Source of the DNA: Treponema sp.
Lineage (GTDB): Bacteria > Spirochaetota > Spirochaetia > Treponematales > Treponemataceae
Length of the DNA: 64,000 bases
Direction of reading: 5' to 3'
Assembly: GCA_016281495.1 (NCBI GenBank)
Contig: JAEEIU010000049.1
Location: 21,744-85,743, forward strand
Part shown: in pieces, positions 44,360-53,839 of the stretch
How the letters are laid out: every line of letters begins with the position of its first letter
Numbering within the stretch: position 1 is the stretch's first letter
Notes under the pieces: model-generated
Told to the model about the DNA's origin: nothing
What the model saw: only the letters and a program-made list of their open reading frames with translations
The model's database searches: none
Translations under genes and position numbers: made by a program

Positions 44360-45124
44360 ATGGTGACGAAAAATGAATTTCCGGTAATGGAATACGACGA
44401 TGACAATGATTCAATTGTAAATCCCTTCAGTTGGAATCTGGAGCCTTTTACCACGGACAAGCTTATAATCACTTTTTTTCCCGATGTGATGAAGGACTTG
44501 CTGGAGAAAAATCAGCTTGAGCTTGAACGCCATTTTACAGGTGAAAACCCGGTGGACATCTATCGCTTTAAGGACATGCCGGACGTGATGATTACGCTCG
44601 GATATGTCGGATGCCCTGCCTGCGCCGGTAACCTTGAATGCTTTGCCGCCTGTGGTGCGACTAAAGTCATGTTCTGCGGTGGCGGTGGTGTTTTGGACAA
44701 GAACATAAAGGTGGGTGAGCTTTTGGTTGTGGAGGGAGCAATCCGCGACGAAGGTTTTTCCTACAAATACATAAAGCCGTCTCGTTACATCTACAGCGAC
44801 AGGAAAATCTCGGACAAAATCACTTCCTGCCTTGATGAGCGCAAGATTCCCTACATCAAGGGAATTACCTGGACGACGGACGCAATGTTCCGGGAGACAA
44901 AGGCCCTGGTTGAACAGCGTAAGCTAGAGGGAGCCAAAATCGTAGAGATGGAACAGGCCGGATGCATCGCAATCGCACAGTACCGCAACTTTGATTACGG
45001 AGCAATAATCTACGGTGGCGATGACGTTTCCCAAGATGAATGGGACACAAGATCATGGGACAAACGCCAGGGAATAAGATACAACCTTGTAATGCTCTGC
45101 CGTGACCTGGTAAAAGCCTTTTAG
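44360..45124 (+). CDS. nucleoside phosphorylase family protein
   Basis: The 254-aa protein carries the PNP/UDP-phosphorylase fold: ITLGYVGCPACAGNLECF, then CGATKVMFCGGGGVLD, VVEGAIRDEGFSYKYI and the nucleoside-site segment AKIVEMEQAGCIAIAQYRN with GGDDVS near the end. Phosphorolysis of a purine or pyrimidine nucleoside is likely; which base cannot be told. The long variable N-terminus (about 60 residues) is unusual. No ribosome binding site precedes ATG 44360. Confidence 0.8.
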   Translation: MVTKNEFPVMEYDDDNDSIVNPFSWNLEPFTTDKLIITFFPDVMKDLLEKNQLELERHFTGENPVDIYRFKDMPDVMITLGYVGCPACAGNLECFAACGATKVMFCGGGGVLDKNIKVGELLVVEGAIRDEGFSYKYIKPSRYIYSDRKISDKITSCLDERKIPYIKGITWTTDAMFRETKALVEQRKLEGAKIVEMEQAGCIAIAQYRNFDYGAIIYGGDDVSQDEWDTRSWDKRQGIRYNLVMLCRDLVKAF

Positions 45125-45144
45125 TGTGGGATTAAACCCAACCC

Positions 45145-45636
45145 CTAGGCCCAGGGGTCTGAGGACACGGGAACGCGGATGTCGGAGAGGCACTGGATTT
45201 CGTTCAGGAACCACTGGCCGGTTGACGGCTTCTTGCGGAACTTGATTGGTCTTGGACTGTCTGCTCCACCACTCTGCAGATAGAGTGTTGCCCAGTTTTC
45301 TTCCGGATATGAATATGAGTTGTCACTTACGCTTATCGTGTAGGGAGTCGAAGGCTCATAGTTGTTCTGTGGAGTTGCCCCCGCAAAGAATGACTTGACC
45401 TTGTAGGTTTTTCCTGCCAGCCTGTCCTTCAGGAACTGTTTTTCATAGTTGCTCACAGTTTCGGGACCCTTTAGGAAATCAAGCATCTCAAAGGTTTCAT
45501 CGGGATTCTGCTCATAGTGGCATAGAGCCGCAATGGTCAAAGCCGCTGTCTTGAACGGTGTATCCAGAGTGGCCTGTGGCAAAGCCTTCAGTTCCTGAAC
45601 ATTTTTTGGTAAAGATTCAAAAGTAAACGTTTCCAT
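45145..45636 (-). CDS. DUF6935-type protein
   Basis: The 163-aa cytosolic protein opens METFTFESLPKNVQELKALP and contains TAALTIAALCHYEQNPDETF, FLKGPETVS, SFFAGATPQNNYEPSTPYTI and SGGADSPRPIKFRKKPSTGQW, and ends IRVPVSSDPWA. I recall this pattern as a domain of unknown function common in clostridia and treponemes. GGAGG lies upstream. No role can be assigned; it follows feoAB on the same strand. Confidence 0.7.
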   Translation of the reverse strand: METFTFESLPKNVQELKALPQATLDTPFKTAALTIAALCHYEQNPDETFEMLDFLKGPETVSNYEKQFLKDRLAGKTYKVKSFFAGATPQNNYEPSTPYTISVSDNSYSYPEENWATLYLQSGGADSPRPIKFRKKPSTGQWFLNEIQCLSDIRVPVSSDPWA

Positions 45637-45691
45637 CTTATAGCCTCCAGGAAATAATTATAACATGTAAAACCCGCTTTGTCTTGTTTTT

Positions 45692-48058
45692 TTACAGGAA
45701 CGAACCAATCAGATTTACCGTCGCCGCACAAAGCCATGCCAGCACACACTGCCACACGACGACACCCACGGCCCATCTTGCACCAAGTTCACGCTTTACG
45801 GATGCAATGGCCGCAACACATGGAGTATAAAGCAAACTGAACACCAAAAGGCATGCCGCACTCAGAGGACTCAGCACGGCCTGAACTCCACCCGCAAACA
45901 GAATCTCCAGAGTGGAAACGACGCTTTCCTTTGCCATAAAGCCGCTGACCAGAGCGATGACAATCTGCCAGTAACCCAGGCCCGCAGGTTTCATCACAGG
46001 AGTTATCAGTTTTGCAACAGAAGCCAGAATGCTTTCTTCCGCATCGGCAACAAACTGAAAATACCAGTTAAAGCTCTGCAGGAACCACACCACAATCGTT
46101 GCGATAAAGATTACCGTAAATGCCCTTTCCAGAAAATCCTTTGCCTTTTCCCACAATAGCTGAACGGTATTTCGCAAACCTGGCATCCTGTAGTTGGGGA
46201 GCTCCATTACAAACGGAACCGCCTCTCCCTTGAACAGAGTTGACTTGAACAAAAGTGCCGCCAGAATTCCCACGATGATTCCAAGAAAATACAGGCCCGT
46301 CATCACAAGCGCACCATACTTTGGGAAAAACGCGCTCACGAAAAAAGCATAGATCGGAAGCTTTGCAGTACAGCTCATAAATGGTGTCAAAAGAATCGTC
46401 ATCCTGCGGTCACGTTCACTGGGAAGAGTACGTGTAGACATTACCGCCGGAACCGAACAGCCGAAACCTATCAAAAGGGGAACAATGCTTCGCCCCGAAA
46501 GTCCGATTTTACGCAGCAGCTTGTCCATGAAAAACGCCACACGCGCAATGTATCCCGAATCCTCCAGCATGGAAAGAAAGAAAAACAGTGTCACGATAAT
46601 AGGAAGAAACGAAAGCACGCTACCCACACCGCTAAAGATTCCGTCGATGACAAGTGAATGCAGGATGTCGTTCACACCCACTTTGGAGAAAGCCAGATCT
46701 ACAATCTCCGTAAGCTTGTCTATTCCAGTTTCAAGAAGTCCCTGCAGGAAAGAACCGATGACATTAAACGTCAAAAAGAACACCGACGCCATAATCAAGA
46801 TGAACGCAGGAATGGCCGTGAATTTTCCCGTAAGGATTTTGTCCAGTTTCTGGCTCCGTTTGCGTTCATTGCTTTCAACAGGCTTTTTTACACTGGCAGC
46901 ACAAAGCTTGAATATAAAGGAAAACCTCATGTCTGCTATTGCGGCACTACGGTCAAGGCCACGCTCCTTTTCCATCTGCATGATGATGTGTTCAAGCGTC
47001 TCCATTTCGTTGACATCAAGATTCAGACGATACAGTATCCTCTTGTCATCCTCCAAAAGCTTGCTTGCCGCAAATCGAACCGGTATCTTCTCCTTCTCCG
47101 CATGATCCTCTATTAAATGGATTATGGCATGAGTTGCCCTGTGAACCGCACCACCATGTTCATCCTTGGAACAAAAATCCTGGCGCAAGGGTTTTTCCTG
47201 GTATTTTGCAACGTGAATGGCATGGCTGATAAGCTCCTCAATTCCATGATTGTTTTTTGCGGAAATGGGAACGACAGGCACACCCAGCAAAGATTCCATC
47301 TTGTTTACGTCTATCGTGCCGCCGTTGGAAGAAAGCTCATCCATCATGTTCAGCGCCACTACCATGGGAATGCCCAGTTCCAGAAGCTGCATCGTAAGGT
47401 AAAGGTTACGCTCGATGTTGGTTGCATCCACAATGTTGATTATGGCACACGGCTTTTCGTTCAGGACAAAATCACGGGAAATGAGCTCCTCGCTGGAATA
47501 CGGCGACATGGAATAAATGCCCGGAAGATCCGTAATGCTTGTGTCCTCATGTCCACGTATTGCACCTGATTTTCTGTCCACCGTAACCCCGGGAAAATTT
47601 CCTACATGCTGGTTTGAGCCGGTAAGTGCGTTAAAGAGGGTTGTCTTTCCGCAGTTTTGATTTCCTACAAGGGCAAAGGTCAATACCGTTCCATCAGGAA
47701 GGGGAGTTTCTGTTTTTTTGTCGTGAAATTTTCCGCCTTCACCAAGACCTGGGTGCACGGAAGAGTTTTCCTTTTCATCTGGAAACAGGTCATTCTTCAG
47801 GCCTGCATGTTCTTCTGCATTTTTTTCATCATGAACGACAGGGTCAACTTCAATTTTTTTTGCGTCATCTACCCGCAGCGTAAGCTCGTAGCCATGAAGC
47901 TGGAATTCTTTAGGGTCCCCAAGAGGCGCACTTTTTATGAATGTAATGTCTGTCCCCGGAATGAGTCCCATGTCCAGAAAATGCTGCCTTAATTCACCGT
48001 TGCCACCAAGTTTTATTACGCGAACCTTTTGATTCTGTTTTGCGTCATCAAGCGTCAT
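45692..48058 (-). CDS. feoAB: FeoA-FeoB fusion, ferrous iron transporter
   Basis: The 788-aa protein has an SH3-like FeoA domain at residues 1-75 (LGGNGELRQHFLDMGLIPG). A linker of about 45 residues rich in Asp, Glu, His and Lys follows. The G domain begins near 125: G1 GNQNCGKTT, switch FPGVTVDRK, G3 DLPG, G4 NMMD. The membrane domain from about residue 415 has Gate motifs such as PLLIGFGCSVPAVMSTRTLP and FMSCTAKLPIYAF. It imports Fe(II). AGGA precedes the ATG. A perfect dyad at 48084-48101 overlaps its promoter. Confidence 0.95.
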   Translation of the reverse strand: MTLDDAKQNQKVRVIKLGGNGELRQHFLDMGLIPGTDITFIKSAPLGDPKEFQLHGYELTLRVDDAKKIEVDPVVHDEKNAEEHAGLKNDLFPDEKENSSVHPGLGEGGKFHDKKTETPLPDGTVLTFALVGNQNCGKTTLFNALTGSNQHVGNFPGVTVDRKSGAIRGHEDTSITDLPGIYSMSPYSSEELISRDFVLNEKPCAIINIVDATNIERNLYLTMQLLELGIPMVVALNMMDELSSNGGTIDVNKMESLLGVPVVPISAKNNHGIEELISHAIHVAKYQEKPLRQDFCSKDEHGGAVHRATHAIIHLIEDHAEKEKIPVRFAASKLLEDDKRILYRLNLDVNEMETLEHIIMQMEKERGLDRSAAIADMRFSFIFKLCAASVKKPVESNERKRSQKLDKILTGKFTAIPAFILIMASVFFLTFNVIGSFLQGLLETGIDKLTEIVDLAFSKVGVNDILHSLVIDGIFSGVGSVLSFLPIIVTLFFFLSMLEDSGYIARVAFFMDKLLRKIGLSGRSIVPLLIGFGCSVPAVMSTRTLPSERDRRMTILLTPFMSCTAKLPIYAFFVSAFFPKYGALVMTGLYFLGIIVGILAALLFKSTLFKGEAVPFVMELPNYRMPGLRNTVQLLWEKAKDFLERAFTVIFIATIVVWFLQSFNWYFQFVADAEESILASVAKLITPVMKPAGLGYWQIVIALVSGFMAKESVVSTLEILFAGGVQAVLSPLSAACLLVFSLLYTPCVAAIASVKRELGARWAVGVVVWQCVLAWLCAATVNLIGSFL

Positions 48059-48083
48059 ATTTTAATCCTGTCATCCAAAACGT

Positions 48084-48101
48084 GTATAATATAGATTATA
48101 C
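48084..48101 (-). promoter_or_regulatory. feoAB promoter with perfect dyad, Fur/PerR-like
   Basis: GTATAATATAGATTATAC is a perfect 7-4-7 inverted repeat about 26 nt before the feoAB start, and its minus strand contains TATAAT (48100-48095) as -10. The arms resemble Fur-family boxes (TATAAT...ATTATA), fitting iron control. Confidence 0.55.
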
Positions 48102-48152
48102 TTCCATTCATTTTTCCGCAAGCCCATCCAATTAAATAAAAAAAATCCAATA

Positions 48153-48175
48153 TTACCTATTGACATAATAGGTAA
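48153..48175 (+). promoter_or_regulatory. cysK operator 1 (Rrf2-type) over the -35
   Basis: TTACCTAT-N7-ATAGGTAA is a perfect 8-7-8 dyad. It encloses the TTGACA -35 (48160-48165); 17 bp further is TATATT (48183-48188). Binding would block polymerase. Confidence 0.6.
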
Positions 48176-48204
48176 TTCAGGTTATATTCTCTTTATAAGA
48201 CTTT

Positions 48205-48223
48205 ACCTACTTAACTAGTAGGT
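48205..48223 (+). promoter_or_regulatory. cysK operator 2 downstream of the start point
   Basis: ACCTACTTAACTAGTAGGT is a perfect dyad with the same 7-bp spacer and ACCTAy arms as operator 1; the centres are 50 bp apart. The pair resembles sites of Rrf2 regulators (CymR/IscR-like). Confidence 0.6.
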
Positions 48224-48248
48224 TTACTAATTTACTAAGGAGAATACT

Positions 48249-49187
48249 ATGGCAGACATCAAACAAAGCTCATTGGAATTAATCGGTAAGACACCGCTTT
48301 TACAGTTGAACGGCTATTCAAAAAAGGCTGGCATTTCTGGGGCCACCATTCTTGCAAAACTTGAATACCTGAATCCGGCAGGAAGCGTTAAGGATAGAAT
48401 CGCCCTTGCCATGATTGAAGATGCAGAGGCAAAAGGCCTTCTTAAACCGGGTGCCACAATCATCGAACCGACATCAGGAAACACGGGAATCGGACTTGCC
48501 GCAGTCGCCGCCGCAAAGGGATACCATGCAATCCTTACCCTCCCCGATACAATGAGTGTTGAACGCCGCAATCTGCTCAAGGCATACGGTGCTGAAATCG
48601 TCCTTACAGAAGGTGCCAAGGGTATGAAGGGTGCCATAGCAAAAGCCGAGGAACTCCATGCCTCAACTCCAGGAAGCTTCATTCCGGGACAGTTCATCAA
48701 TCCGGCCAACCCAGCCGCCCACAAAAAGTCTACAGGACCTGAAATCTGGGAACAGACAGACGGAAAGGTTGACATCTTTGTAGCAGGTGTAGGAACAGGT
48801 GGAACTCTTACTGGTGTAGGCGAATACCTCAAGGAAAAGAATCCAAACGTAAAAGTAGTTGCAGTTGAACCGGCAACAAGCCCCGTACTTTCAAAGGGAA
48901 CACCGGGAGCCCACAAAATCCAGGGAATTGGAGCAGGCTTTGTTCCCGATGTCCTGAACACAAAGGTTTACGACGAAATCATCCCGATTGAAAATGAAGA
49001 TGCATTCACAGAGGGCCGCCTCTTTGCCACAAGCGAAGGAATCCTCGTGGGCATTTCAAGTGGTGCCGCACTCAAGGCCGCCAGCATTCTTGCCAACAGA
49101 CCAGAGAACAAGGGAAAGACAATCGTGGTCCTTCTTCCTGATTCAGGAGACCGCTACCTTTCAACACCACTTTTCAGCAATAATTAA
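48249..49187 (+). CDS. cysK: cysteine synthase A (O-acetylserine sulfhydrylase)
   Basis: The 312-aa protein has the PLP lysine in [12 protein letters not shown] (about residue 46), the substrate loop [24 protein letters not shown] for the PLP phosphate, and the C-terminal SSGAALKAA. It makes cysteine from O-acetylserine and sulfide. AAGGAG precedes the ATG. Two Rrf2-type dyads on the promoter suggest control by sulfur or Fe-S status. The divergent neighbour is feoAB; the shared 190-bp gap thus holds iron- and sulfur-type operators side by side. Confidence 0.95.
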   Translation: MADIKQSSLELIGKTPLLQLNGYSKKAGISGATILAKLEYLNPAGSVKDRIALAMIEDAEAKGLLKPGATIIEPTSGNTGIGLAAVAAAKGYHAILTLPDTMSVERRNLLKAYGAEIVLTEGAKGMKGAIAKAEELHASTPGSFIPGQFINPANPAAHKKSTGPEIWEQTDGKVDIFVAGVGTGGTLTGVGEYLKEKNPNVKVVAVEPATSPVLSKGTPGAHKIQGIGAGFVPDVLNTKVYDEIIPIENEDAFTEGRLFATSEGILVGISSGAALKAASILANRPENKGKTIVVLLPDSGDRYLSTPLFSNN

Positions 49188-49199
49188 ATAAATCCATCC

Positions 49200-49220
49200 A
49201 GCGGGGGCCCATCCCCCGCT
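49200..49220 (+). terminator. GC-rich hairpin after cysK
   Basis: AGCGGGGG-cccat-CCCCCGCT starts 12 nt after the stop codon and is followed by a C/T-rich tract including CCCCTTTT. Probably a terminator or a repeat remnant; a related tract lies near 8904. Confidence 0.5.
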
Positions 49221-49317
49221 ACACCCCCTTTTCCCCCGTTTACTTGTTACACAATGTCCGTTATAATGTATTATAGATGATTAATTAAGTGTTTCTGCAT
49301 TTCTAAAGAGGTTTATC

Positions 49318-50436
49318 ATGAAAAAACTACAGGCGATAATCTGTTTTTTGGTTTTACCATTTGTCCTGTCCTCATGCATAAGGCATTGGAAAGACGGAGG
49401 AACCGTTACCTATGATTTTTTTGTATGCAAGATTATTTCATGGGACAGCCTCGATGGAAAACAATACACCGAAATACATTTCTTCCCCGACAGCCTTTTC
49501 TCCCTTGACACTTTTGATGACCGCGAAGAAAAAGAATTTGATGCACTGCTGGAAAGTGCAAAACCAGACGGACAGGATGAACCCTATGTTGAACTTCATT
49601 CATTGGATACATATCCTTCAAGCGGAAATAAAAAATATGATGCCTATGTAAAACGCGGAAAAGAGGTCAATTATTATTTGATCAGAAGGATGCTGAATAA
49701 TGAACCGACAAAATTCTACATTCCGGACATTGCCACTCCACTTACCGATGGCGACATAGCCTTTATGATGCTGACGGACATCAACTGCGATAACAACGAA
49801 TGGGAAAAGAAGCTGTTTCCATCGTTTGTTACGGAAAAAGAGGGATATACTTCACGCTATCTTTTTGACTATCTTCATGCCTCAGAATCAAATCGACTAG
49901 AGGTTGCCCAGAAACTGCTTGAACATTATGTTGAAGATAAAAACGGATTCCTTTCTTCACATTTTAAATATTTATCCTCCAGAAAATTCGAAGACCTTCA
50001 GTGGATATTTGAAAAAGCAGAACCTTTGATTGAAAACGAGGCGGACAGGGAAAAACTTTCTGATGCAATAAATCTTGTGTTTCAGCTTTCCAAACTTGAA
50101 AAATCTGTCCCTGATATTAACTGGCATTATGATACTTATACCGATGGAACTTCAAAACTTGAGATTCTTGAAGGTGGCGGCGGATCCTTTAAAGGAGCGG
50201 GCTCTCATATAGTAAATTATGCCTTCTATCTTGAAACTAAAGACATGAACGTAGATTTTTTCCTCACGGATGACGACTGTAATCTTGTCATAGACATTGG
50301 CGGAGGAGGAGACAGGAACGGGCCCCTGTATAATGCTCAAGGTGGAGATGACGGATTGGATTTTGAGCCCAACCGCTTTTACGAGATAAACACAAAGTCC
50401 AAGCTTGTAAAAGTTAGGGATTTCTACTGGTACTAG
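49318..50436 (+). CDS. lipoprotein of unknown function
   Basis: The 372-aa protein has lipobox LSSC at about residue 20. The mature part begins with a beta domain (GTVTYDFFVCKIISWDS), then an acidic helical middle (residues about 150-260), then a Gly-rich C-terminal beta part (LEGGGGSFKGAG, VIDIGGGGDRNG) ending DFYWY, an aromatic end seen in outer-membrane-associated proteins. GAGG lies upstream. No family recognised. Confidence 0.6.
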   Translation: MKKLQAIICFLVLPFVLSSCIRHWKDGGTVTYDFFVCKIISWDSLDGKQYTEIHFFPDSLFSLDTFDDREEKEFDALLESAKPDGQDEPYVELHSLDTYPSSGNKKYDAYVKRGKEVNYYLIRRMLNNEPTKFYIPDIATPLTDGDIAFMMLTDINCDNNEWEKKLFPSFVTEKEGYTSRYLFDYLHASESNRLEVAQKLLEHYVEDKNGFLSSHFKYLSSRKFEDLQWIFEKAEPLIENEADREKLSDAINLVFQLSKLEKSVPDINWHYDTYTDGTSKLEILEGGGGSFKGAGSHIVNYAFYLETKDMNVDFFLTDDDCNLVIDIGGGGDRNGPLYNAQGGDDGLDFEPNRFYEINTKSKLVKVRDFYWY

Positions 50437-50519
50437 ACGAAAAACTCATCCTGTTTGTTTCCAGCTTCCTTTACTAAGTTCCTTTTATGGTTTATCATTC
50501 AGAAAGGGAGATTTCGAAT

Positions 50520-52604
50520 ATGAAAAAAAACACTCTTGCACTTTCTGATAAATCTGCACATGACATTTCACCTGACATGATCGGACTTTTCTTTGAGGAC
50601 ATCAATTTTGCGGCTGACGGTGGCCTTTATGCCGAGATGATAGAGAACCGTTCTTTTGAGGCGGTCAAAAGCAAAGGCGAAAGCCACAATTATGTTCTGC
50701 GTGAGGACAACCTTTATGCATGGTCTGGAGCGGAGGATGCCCTGGAGATTTCGTGCAATGAACCGTTAAGCCAGAACAATCCGCACTACCTGCGCTTTAC
50801 TGCCAGAAACGACGGCGAAGGATTCAGGAACAAGGCCTACGATGGCATTTTCCTCAAGAAGGGAATGAAATACAAAATCTCGTTTTATGCCCGTGAGGTA
50901 AAATATCCCGAGGGGAAGATTGCGGTCTCTGTAAAAAAAGACGGCAAAGTTTATGCGGAAACAGAAATCGATTTTAACAATTCAAAAAACCGTCCCGCAG
51001 AATGGATGGATACAATCAAAGTTACATGCGACACCCTGGAATGGGAACATTACACCGGAGTTCTTACCGCACTTGAAGACGTTAAGGGAGCTGAATTTGA
51101 AATCGCACTTACTAAAGCAGGCTCTGTGGAATTTGACCTTATTTCCATGATTCCAGAGGATGCAGTTGCAGGTGTTTTCCGCAAGGATCTTTTTGATGCG
51201 CTTAAAGATTTACATCCTGCGTTCATCAGGTTCCCGGGCGGCTGCATTGTGGAAGGAACAAGCATCATGCGGCGTTATCAGTGGAAGAACACGGTCGGTG
51301 AATTAAAGGAAAGGAAAATAAACACCAACCTCTGGGCTTTGCAGGGCGGCAACGTGATGACGGCATGGGAAACCCCGGACAGCCATTACATGCAGAGCTA
51401 CGGAATCGGCTTTTACGAATACTTTTTGCTTTGTGAACTTTTGTCATCAGAAAAACGCACATGTAAGCCACTTCCCGTTTTGAGCGTGGGTGTTGCATGT
51501 CAGTTCCGCTCATACGAAGTTGTTCCGATTGACTCGGAGGATTTCAAGCAGTATGTTCAGGATGCACTTGATTTGATTGAATTTGCAAACGGCCCCGTTA
51601 CAAGCAGGTGGGGATCCCTTCGTGCAAAGATGGGCCATCCCCAAAGCTTTAATCTGGACATGATTGCCATTGGTAACGAGCAGTGGGAAAGCGGCTGCGT
51701 AGACCTTGCTCCCCGCTACATTGCCTTTGAAAAAGCGATTCATGAAAAATTCCCCGAGATAAAATGCCTTGGTACGGCAGGTCCCTTTGTAGACAATGAT
51801 TTTCACAAAAACGCCTGGGATTTTTACAGGAAGAATGCTGCGACTAACAAGGATTTTTCCTATGCGGTTGACGAACACTATTACGTTGCACCAGAATGGC
51901 TCTATGATCATGTTGACTTTTATGACGACTATCCCCGCGATGTTTCTGTCTTTGCAGGTGAATATGCCGCTCATGATGCTAACCTTTCAAACTCTGTGGA
52001 CGGAGCTGTAGCCGAGGCTGCGATGATGACCGGTATGGAACGCAACAGTGATGTTGTACGCCTTGCTTCCTATGCCCCTCTTTTCAACAGGATTGGACAT
52101 TCACAGTGGACGCCCGACATGATTTGGTTTGATGCCGAACGTGTTGTGCTGACTCCAAGCTATTATGTCCAGAAAATGTTCTCTGACTTTTCAGGTACAC
52201 AAGCGCTGGATTTGAACGGACAGGAAAAGACCCTCAGGGAAAACAAGCTGTATGTTTCGGCCGTAAAAAAATCTTCCGGCTCACAGGAAAAAATCATAAA
52301 GATTGCAAACGGTTCGGAAGAAAATCAGGTTCTGGTTCTTACCGACACACAGGGAAAGACGCTTTCCGGTAATGCAGAGATAGCACGCCTTGTTGCTTCA
52401 AGTGGCACCGCAAAAAAAGTTGAACCGACCGATGCAGTTGCTTCAAGCGGTGGAACAAAAGCTGTTTCTCCTGAACTCATGTCAAACCTTCAGGTCTGCG
52501 AAAAACGTGCCCCGGAATCAGCAAGCTATACAGTGGCAAAAGAAAACTTAAATGGAGAAATAACAATTCCTGCAAAAAGCTTTGTTGTTGTAAAACTGAT
52601 GTAA
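50520..52604 (+). CDS. alpha-L-arabinofuranosidase, GH51
   Basis: ATG 50520 with AGGGAG nine bases upstream gives 694 aa; an earlier in-frame ATG lacks a site. The N-terminus ISPDMIGLFFEDINFAADGG and ENRSFE are typical of GH51. A carbohydrate-binding-like insert follows (about residues 60-210). The TIM barrel has FIRFPGGCIVEG, the acid/base Glu in IAIGNEQWESG and the nucleophile Glu in VFAGEYAAHDA; the C-terminal domain includes FNRIGHSQWTPDMIWF. There is no signal peptide, so it probably trims imported arabino-oligosaccharides. The membrane-protein gene follows after one base. Confidence 0.92.
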   Translation: MKKNTLALSDKSAHDISPDMIGLFFEDINFAADGGLYAEMIENRSFEAVKSKGESHNYVLREDNLYAWSGAEDALEISCNEPLSQNNPHYLRFTARNDGEGFRNKAYDGIFLKKGMKYKISFYAREVKYPEGKIAVSVKKDGKVYAETEIDFNNSKNRPAEWMDTIKVTCDTLEWEHYTGVLTALEDVKGAEFEIALTKAGSVEFDLISMIPEDAVAGVFRKDLFDALKDLHPAFIRFPGGCIVEGTSIMRRYQWKNTVGELKERKINTNLWALQGGNVMTAWETPDSHYMQSYGIGFYEYFLLCELLSSEKRTCKPLPVLSVGVACQFRSYEVVPIDSEDFKQYVQDALDLIEFANGPVTSRWGSLRAKMGHPQSFNLDMIAIGNEQWESGCVDLAPRYIAFEKAIHEKFPEIKCLGTAGPFVDNDFHKNAWDFYRKNAATNKDFSYAVDEHYYVAPEWLYDHVDFYDDYPRDVSVFAGEYAAHDANLSNSVDGAVAEAAMMTGMERNSDVVRLASYAPLFNRIGHSQWTPDMIWFDAERVVLTPSYYVQKMFSDFSGTQALDLNGQEKTLRENKLYVSAVKKSSGSQEKIIKIANGSEENQVLVLTDTQGKTLSGNAEIARLVASSGTAKKVEPTDAVASSGGTKAVSPELMSNLQVCEKRAPESASYTVAKENLNGEITIPAKSFVVVKLM

Positions 52605-52605
52605 T

Positions 52606-53256
52606 ATGCGTAAGAAAATAATACTTGAATGGATCAGAATCATCATAGGCTTGTTCATCTTTGCGTTTGGAGTACATCTTACAATCTTTGCAAACATCGG
52701 CCTTGCTCCCTGGGATTGTCTTGGAATGGGAATCTCCTACCATACTCCACTCAATTACGGATTATCCATGACCATTATGGCGGTGATTATTTTGGGAATA
52801 GATTTGCTCTTAAAGGAAAAAATCGGCTTTGGTACAATCATAGACGCCCTTTTGACGGGCAACTTTGTTCAGCTTTACAATACGTTCAATCCGTTTGAGT
52901 TGAATAAAAGCCTGCCACTCGGTATTGTCATAATGCTTACGGGTTTTGTCTTTATGGCATTCGGTATGGCCGTGTACATGAAAAGCGAGCAATGCTGCGG
53001 TCCCCGTGATTCCCTTCTTGTGGGCCTGGGAAAACGCATGCCTCATGTCCCCATCGGAATTGTTGAAGTGATATTGTGGGCGGTAGTCCTTCTTGTGGGA
53101 TGGCTTTTGGGAGGCCCTGTTGGAATTGGAACTGTTATAAGCACATTTGGCGCAGGCCTTGTAATGCAGCTTGTATATTGGATAATTCATTTTGATCCAA
53201 GGAAATTAAAGCACCGTGGAGTTATTGAGGTTTCCCGGCAGTTCCTGAAAAAATAG
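52606..53256 (+). CDS. YczE/YyaS/YitT-family membrane protein
   Basis: The 216-aa protein has five to six membrane helices, with the conserved loop ANIGLAPWDCLGMGIS near residue 28 and CCGPRDSLLVGLGKR near residue 125, both hallmarks of the YczE/YitT group. One base separates its ATG from the arabinofuranosidase stop, so the two are translationally coupled. A transport role is often assumed for the family but not proven; here it might serve sugar metabolism. Confidence 0.8.
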   Translation: MRKKIILEWIRIIIGLFIFAFGVHLTIFANIGLAPWDCLGMGISYHTPLNYGLSMTIMAVIILGIDLLLKEKIGFGTIIDALLTGNFVQLYNTFNPFELNKSLPLGIVIMLTGFVFMAFGMAVYMKSEQCCGPRDSLLVGLGKRMPHVPIGIVEVILWAVVLLVGWLLGGPVGIGTVISTFGAGLVMQLVYWIIHFDPRKLKHRGVIEVSRQFLKK

Positions 53257-53273
53257 AATGCCAGCCTCAACTA

Positions 53274-53302
53274 TTGACATGTGCTTTATTTAATTGTAGA
53301 TT
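53274..53302 (+). promoter_or_regulatory. promoter of the small lipoprotein gene
   Basis: TTGACA (53274-53279), 17 bp, TAGATT (53297-53302); leader about 40 nt with AGGAGG. Confidence 0.6.
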
Positions 53303-53348
53303 GTGGTTACTCATTCTTAACAACAAAGTTCAACTTTAGGAGGATTTT

Positions 53349-53771
53349 ATGAAAAAATCTGTAAAATGTTTATTAGCCGTCTTCTTGATCGCCGTTGGTC
53401 TTGGCCTTACTTCCTGTGCAAGCTTGCTTGATGCAGTAGGTGGAGCTGTAACACAGGGCGCAAGCATGTATGACAAAACTTATTCTGCTTCAGTCAACGG
53501 AACAAGAGTAGCTTTCACATTCGTAAACGAATCTGTTGATGGCCGCATCAAGTTAACAATCAGCGTTGGTGGATCAACATATAGCAATGGTTATTCATGG
53601 AATTTGGATAATGAAGACCTTGAAGGTGAAAGGGACGTCATCCTGTACCAGAATGGAGCTGAATTTGGAAGACTTACTCCAAACTCACTTTTGCCAACAT
53701 CTTTGACCGCCCGCTATAGCTTTACTGTAGGTGGAATCTCTATTCCTCAGGGCAAAGAATTCAGATACTAA
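53349..53771 (+). CDS. small lipoprotein of unknown function
   Basis: The 140-aa protein has lipobox LTSC at residue 23 and ends in a compact all-beta domain (KTYSASVNGTRVAFTF, IKLTISVGGSTYSNG, FTVGGISIP). It resembles small spirochaetal surface lipoproteins but no family is recognised. A strong promoter, an AGGAGG site and a terminator make it a single-gene unit that is probably well expressed. Confidence 0.65.
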   Translation: MKKSVKCLLAVFLIAVGLGLTSCASLLDAVGGAVTQGASMYDKTYSASVNGTRVAFTFVNESVDGRIKLTISVGGSTYSNGYSWNLDNEDLEGERDVILYQNGAEFGRLTPNSLLPTSLTARYSFTVGGISIPQGKEFRY

Positions 53772-53781
53772 ATCCAATTAA

Positions 53782-53816
53782 CCCCGGAGAACTTCGGTTT
53801 TTCGGGGATTTTTTTT
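53782..53816 (+). terminator. rho-independent terminator
   Basis: CCCCG and CGGGG pair around an inner GAGAACTTC segment, followed by ATT and T6. It lies ten bases after the lipoprotein stop codon. Confidence 0.8.
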
Positions 53817-53839
53817 ATCCAATCTCAAACTGTCCTACC

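Noticed and set aside
48314..48961. 215-codon minus-strand frame
   Set aside because: Antisense shadow of cysK; composition is Pro/Ser-rich as expected for a shadow.
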